In this document: in pieces, positions 62,729 through 64,000 of the stretch | How positions within the stretch are numbered: position 1 is the stretch's first letter | How the letters are laid out: each line of letters begins with the position of its first letter | NCBI GenBank assembly: GCA_963817785.1 | Contig: CAWFPL010000008.1 | Span: 372,001 to 436,000, forward strand | Source: JAKALD01 sp963817785 | GTDB lineage: Bacteria; Pseudomonadota; Gammaproteobacteria; Burkholderiales; SG8-39 | Direction of reading: 5' to 3' | Length of the DNA stretch: 64,000 nt | Translations under genes and position numbers: made by a program | Notes under the pieces: generated by a model | What the model was told of the DNA's origin: nothing | Database searches by the model: none | The model's input: only the letters and a program-made list of their open reading frames with translations

Positions 62729-64000
62729 TCAGCGGCGCGGCTCGAGCCGCAGCGGCAGGCGGCGCAGGCGCTGGCCGGTGGCCGCGAACAGCGCGTTGGC
62801 CACCGCGGGCGCGATGACCGGCACCCCCGGCTCGCCCACGCCTCCGGGCTCCGCGCCGCTGTCGAGGATGTGCGTCTCGACGCGCGGCATCTCGGCGATC
62901 GTGAGGATGGGATAGTCCCGGAAGCTGGCTTGCGTAACCCGCCCCCGTGCGACCCGGATCTCCTCCTTGAGCGCTGCCGACAGGCCGAACGCAATGCCGC
63001 CTTCGAGCTGCGCGTGCACGGCGTCGGGCAGGACCGCGATGCCGCAATCGATCGCGCACACCACCCGCTCGACGCGGATCGCGCTGCCCGCCACGCTCAC
63101 TTCCGCGACCTGCGCCACCACGCTGCCGAAGGACTCATACACCGCCACGCCGCGGCCGCGGCCGGCAGCCAGCGCGCCGCCCCAGCCGGCGCGCTCCGCC
63201 GCGCAGCGCAGCACCGCCGCGTGACGCGGCGCCTCGCCGAGCAGCGCCAGCCGGTACTCGAGCGGATCGCGCCCGGCGCGCAGTGCCAGCTCGTCGACGA
63301 AGCACTCGATCGCAAACGCGTTGTTCGACGCGCCCACCGAGCGCCAGGGCCCGGTCGGCAGCACGGAGGGCACTGCCACGTGCTCCTCTCGGTAATGCGC
63401 GACCGCGTAGGGGACGTCGATGCCCTCCAGCGCCAGCTCGGAGCCCGCGATCCGCATGTGCCACGCCGCCGGCAGGCCCGCATCGTCCAGCACCGCCCGC
63501 AGGCGCACCGCGTGTGCCGGCCGGTACGTGTCGTGCTGCAGATCCTCGGCCCGGCTCCACACGACCTGCACCGGCACGCCGAGCGCCTTGGAGAGCTCCA
63601 CCGCCTCGGCGACGAAGTCGGTCTCCAGCCGCCGCCCGAAGCCGCCGCCGAGGAACTGGGTATGCACGCGCACCTTCGCCAGCGGCAGCCCGGCGATGCG
63701 CGCCGCCTCCTTGCGCGTCGCCTCCTGGTGCTGCGTGCCCACCCAGACGTCGCAGGCCCCGCGGCGCACGCTCGCGACGCAGTTCATCGGCTCGATCGGG
63801 GCGTGCGACAGGTACGGCGTCTGGTAGAGCGCCTCGATCACGGCCTGTCCCTGCAGCGCGCGGCGCTGCCCGCCGCGCTCGCGGGCCACCTTGCCCTTGC
63901 GGCCCAGCGCGCCGAGCAGCTGCTGCTCGATTTGCGCGCTGTCGAGCGCGCCGTGCTCGCCCGGATCCCATTCGATGTGCAGCGCCTCGCACCCGCGCGC
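62729..64000 (-). CDS. molybdopterin-dependent aldehyde/isoquinoline oxidoreductase large subunit, C-terminal part
   Basis: The last 423 residues are present; the frame is open to the window end. ALHIEWDPGEHG, APIEPMNCVASV, FLGGGFGRRLETDFVAEA and GPWRSVGASNNAFAIE follow the IorB/AldH type of xanthine-oxidase-family proteins. GVGEPGVPVIAPAVANALF holds the catalytic Glu (GEPG). The mature type is a periplasmic, Tat-exported hydroxylase of N-heterocycles or aldehydes, paired with a 2Fe-2S small subunit, expected upstream outside the window. Confidence 0.92.
   Translation of the reverse strand, partial: ARGCEALHIEWDPGEHGALDSAQIEQQLLGALGRKGKVARERGGQRRALQGQAVIEALYQTPYLSHAPIEPMNCVASVRRGACDVWVGTQHQEATRKEAARIAGLPLAKVRVHTQFLGGGFGRRLETDFVAEAVELSKALGVPVQVVWSRAEDLQHDTYRPAHAVRLRAVLDDAGLPAAWHMRIAGSELALEGIDVPYAVAHYREEHVAVPSVLPTGPWRSVGASNNAFAIECFVDELALRAGRDPLEYRLALLGEAPRHAAVLRCAAERAGWGGALAAGRGRGVAVYESFGSVVAQVAEVSVAGSAIRVERVVCAIDCGIAVLPDAVHAQLEGGIAFGLSAALKEEIRVARGRVTQASFRDYPILTIAEMPRVETHILDSGAEPGGVGEPGVPVIAPAVANALFAATGQRLRRLPLRLEPRR

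Overview
The window is gene-dense and very GC-rich, with almost no gap over 250 bases. Gene families such as DUF2970, DUF3300, a TAXI solute receptor, SorAB sulfite dehydrogenase, an Mla-type ABC system and an Ftr-type iron operon, together with Gram-negative signal peptides, lipoboxes and an OprB porin, point to a Gram-negative proteobacterium. A betaproteobacterium (Burkholderiales-like) fits best. This is inferred from gene content, as no rRNA or tRNA gene is visible. Many short-chain dehydrogenases, acyl-CoA enzymes, alpha/beta hydrolases and transporters suggest an aerobic heterotroph of organic acids and aromatics that can also oxidise sulfite.

Layout. 1-3.8 kb: start of an MFS transporter, alpha/beta hydrolase, EamA exporter, Nudix CoA pyrophosphatase, a relic of a type I restriction gene (hsdR) and a DUF364 protein. 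3.8-6.3 kb: an unusual REC/HD-GYP regulator with a long Ala-rich coiled coil and a C-terminal membrane anchor. 6.4-12 kb: a minus-strand run of acyl-CoA dehydrogenase, TauD-like dioxygenase, FtsX-type permease and AttH/CrtC-like protein. 12-22 kb: DUF3617 protein, methyltransferase, membrane proteins, glnS, a response regulator, an isocitrate/isopropylmalate dehydrogenase-like enzyme, a CinA-like protein, a YbiT-type ABC-F ATPase, a ParDE-like toxin-antitoxin pair, an AhpD-like protein and DUF2970. 22-29 kb: two minus-strand catabolic clusters, DLH-SDR-unknown and TPP enzyme-bile-acid-type symporter-epimerase-SDR. 29-34 kb: TAXI receptor, DUF3300 protein, thioesterase and acyl-CoA synthetase. 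34-39 kb: an ABC importer operon ending in a GpdQ-like phosphodiesterase, which suggests organophosphodiester uptake and hydrolysis. 39.03-41.10 kb: an intact IS1634-type insertion sequence with 17-bp inverted ends. 41-45.4 kb: TonB-like lipoprotein, sorBA, SDR, EamA transporter. 45.4-49 kb: a four-gene Mla-like lipid transport operon. 49-53.3 kb: MetE-like protein, SDR, small dimeric-barrel protein, hydrolase, LOG-family protein. 53.3-57 kb: a Fur-box-controlled iron operon (ftrA, OprB porin, ftrB, ftrD) that lacks the ftrC permease. 57-64 kb: SMP-30 protein, ettA, AidB-like dehydrogenase, a second Ala-rich coiled-coil tail-anchored protein, and the C-terminal part of a molybdopterin oxidase subunit running off the end.

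The most interesting items are the two tail-anchored coiled-coil proteins at 3.8-6.3 kb and 61.6-62.7 kb, which share architecture and a short C-terminal motif; the ferrous-iron operon with a porin in place of its permease; the hsdR relic; the toxin-antitoxin pair with visible operator symmetry; and FNR-like boxes upstream of several operons. Sequence-level claims come from reading the window; no database search was run.
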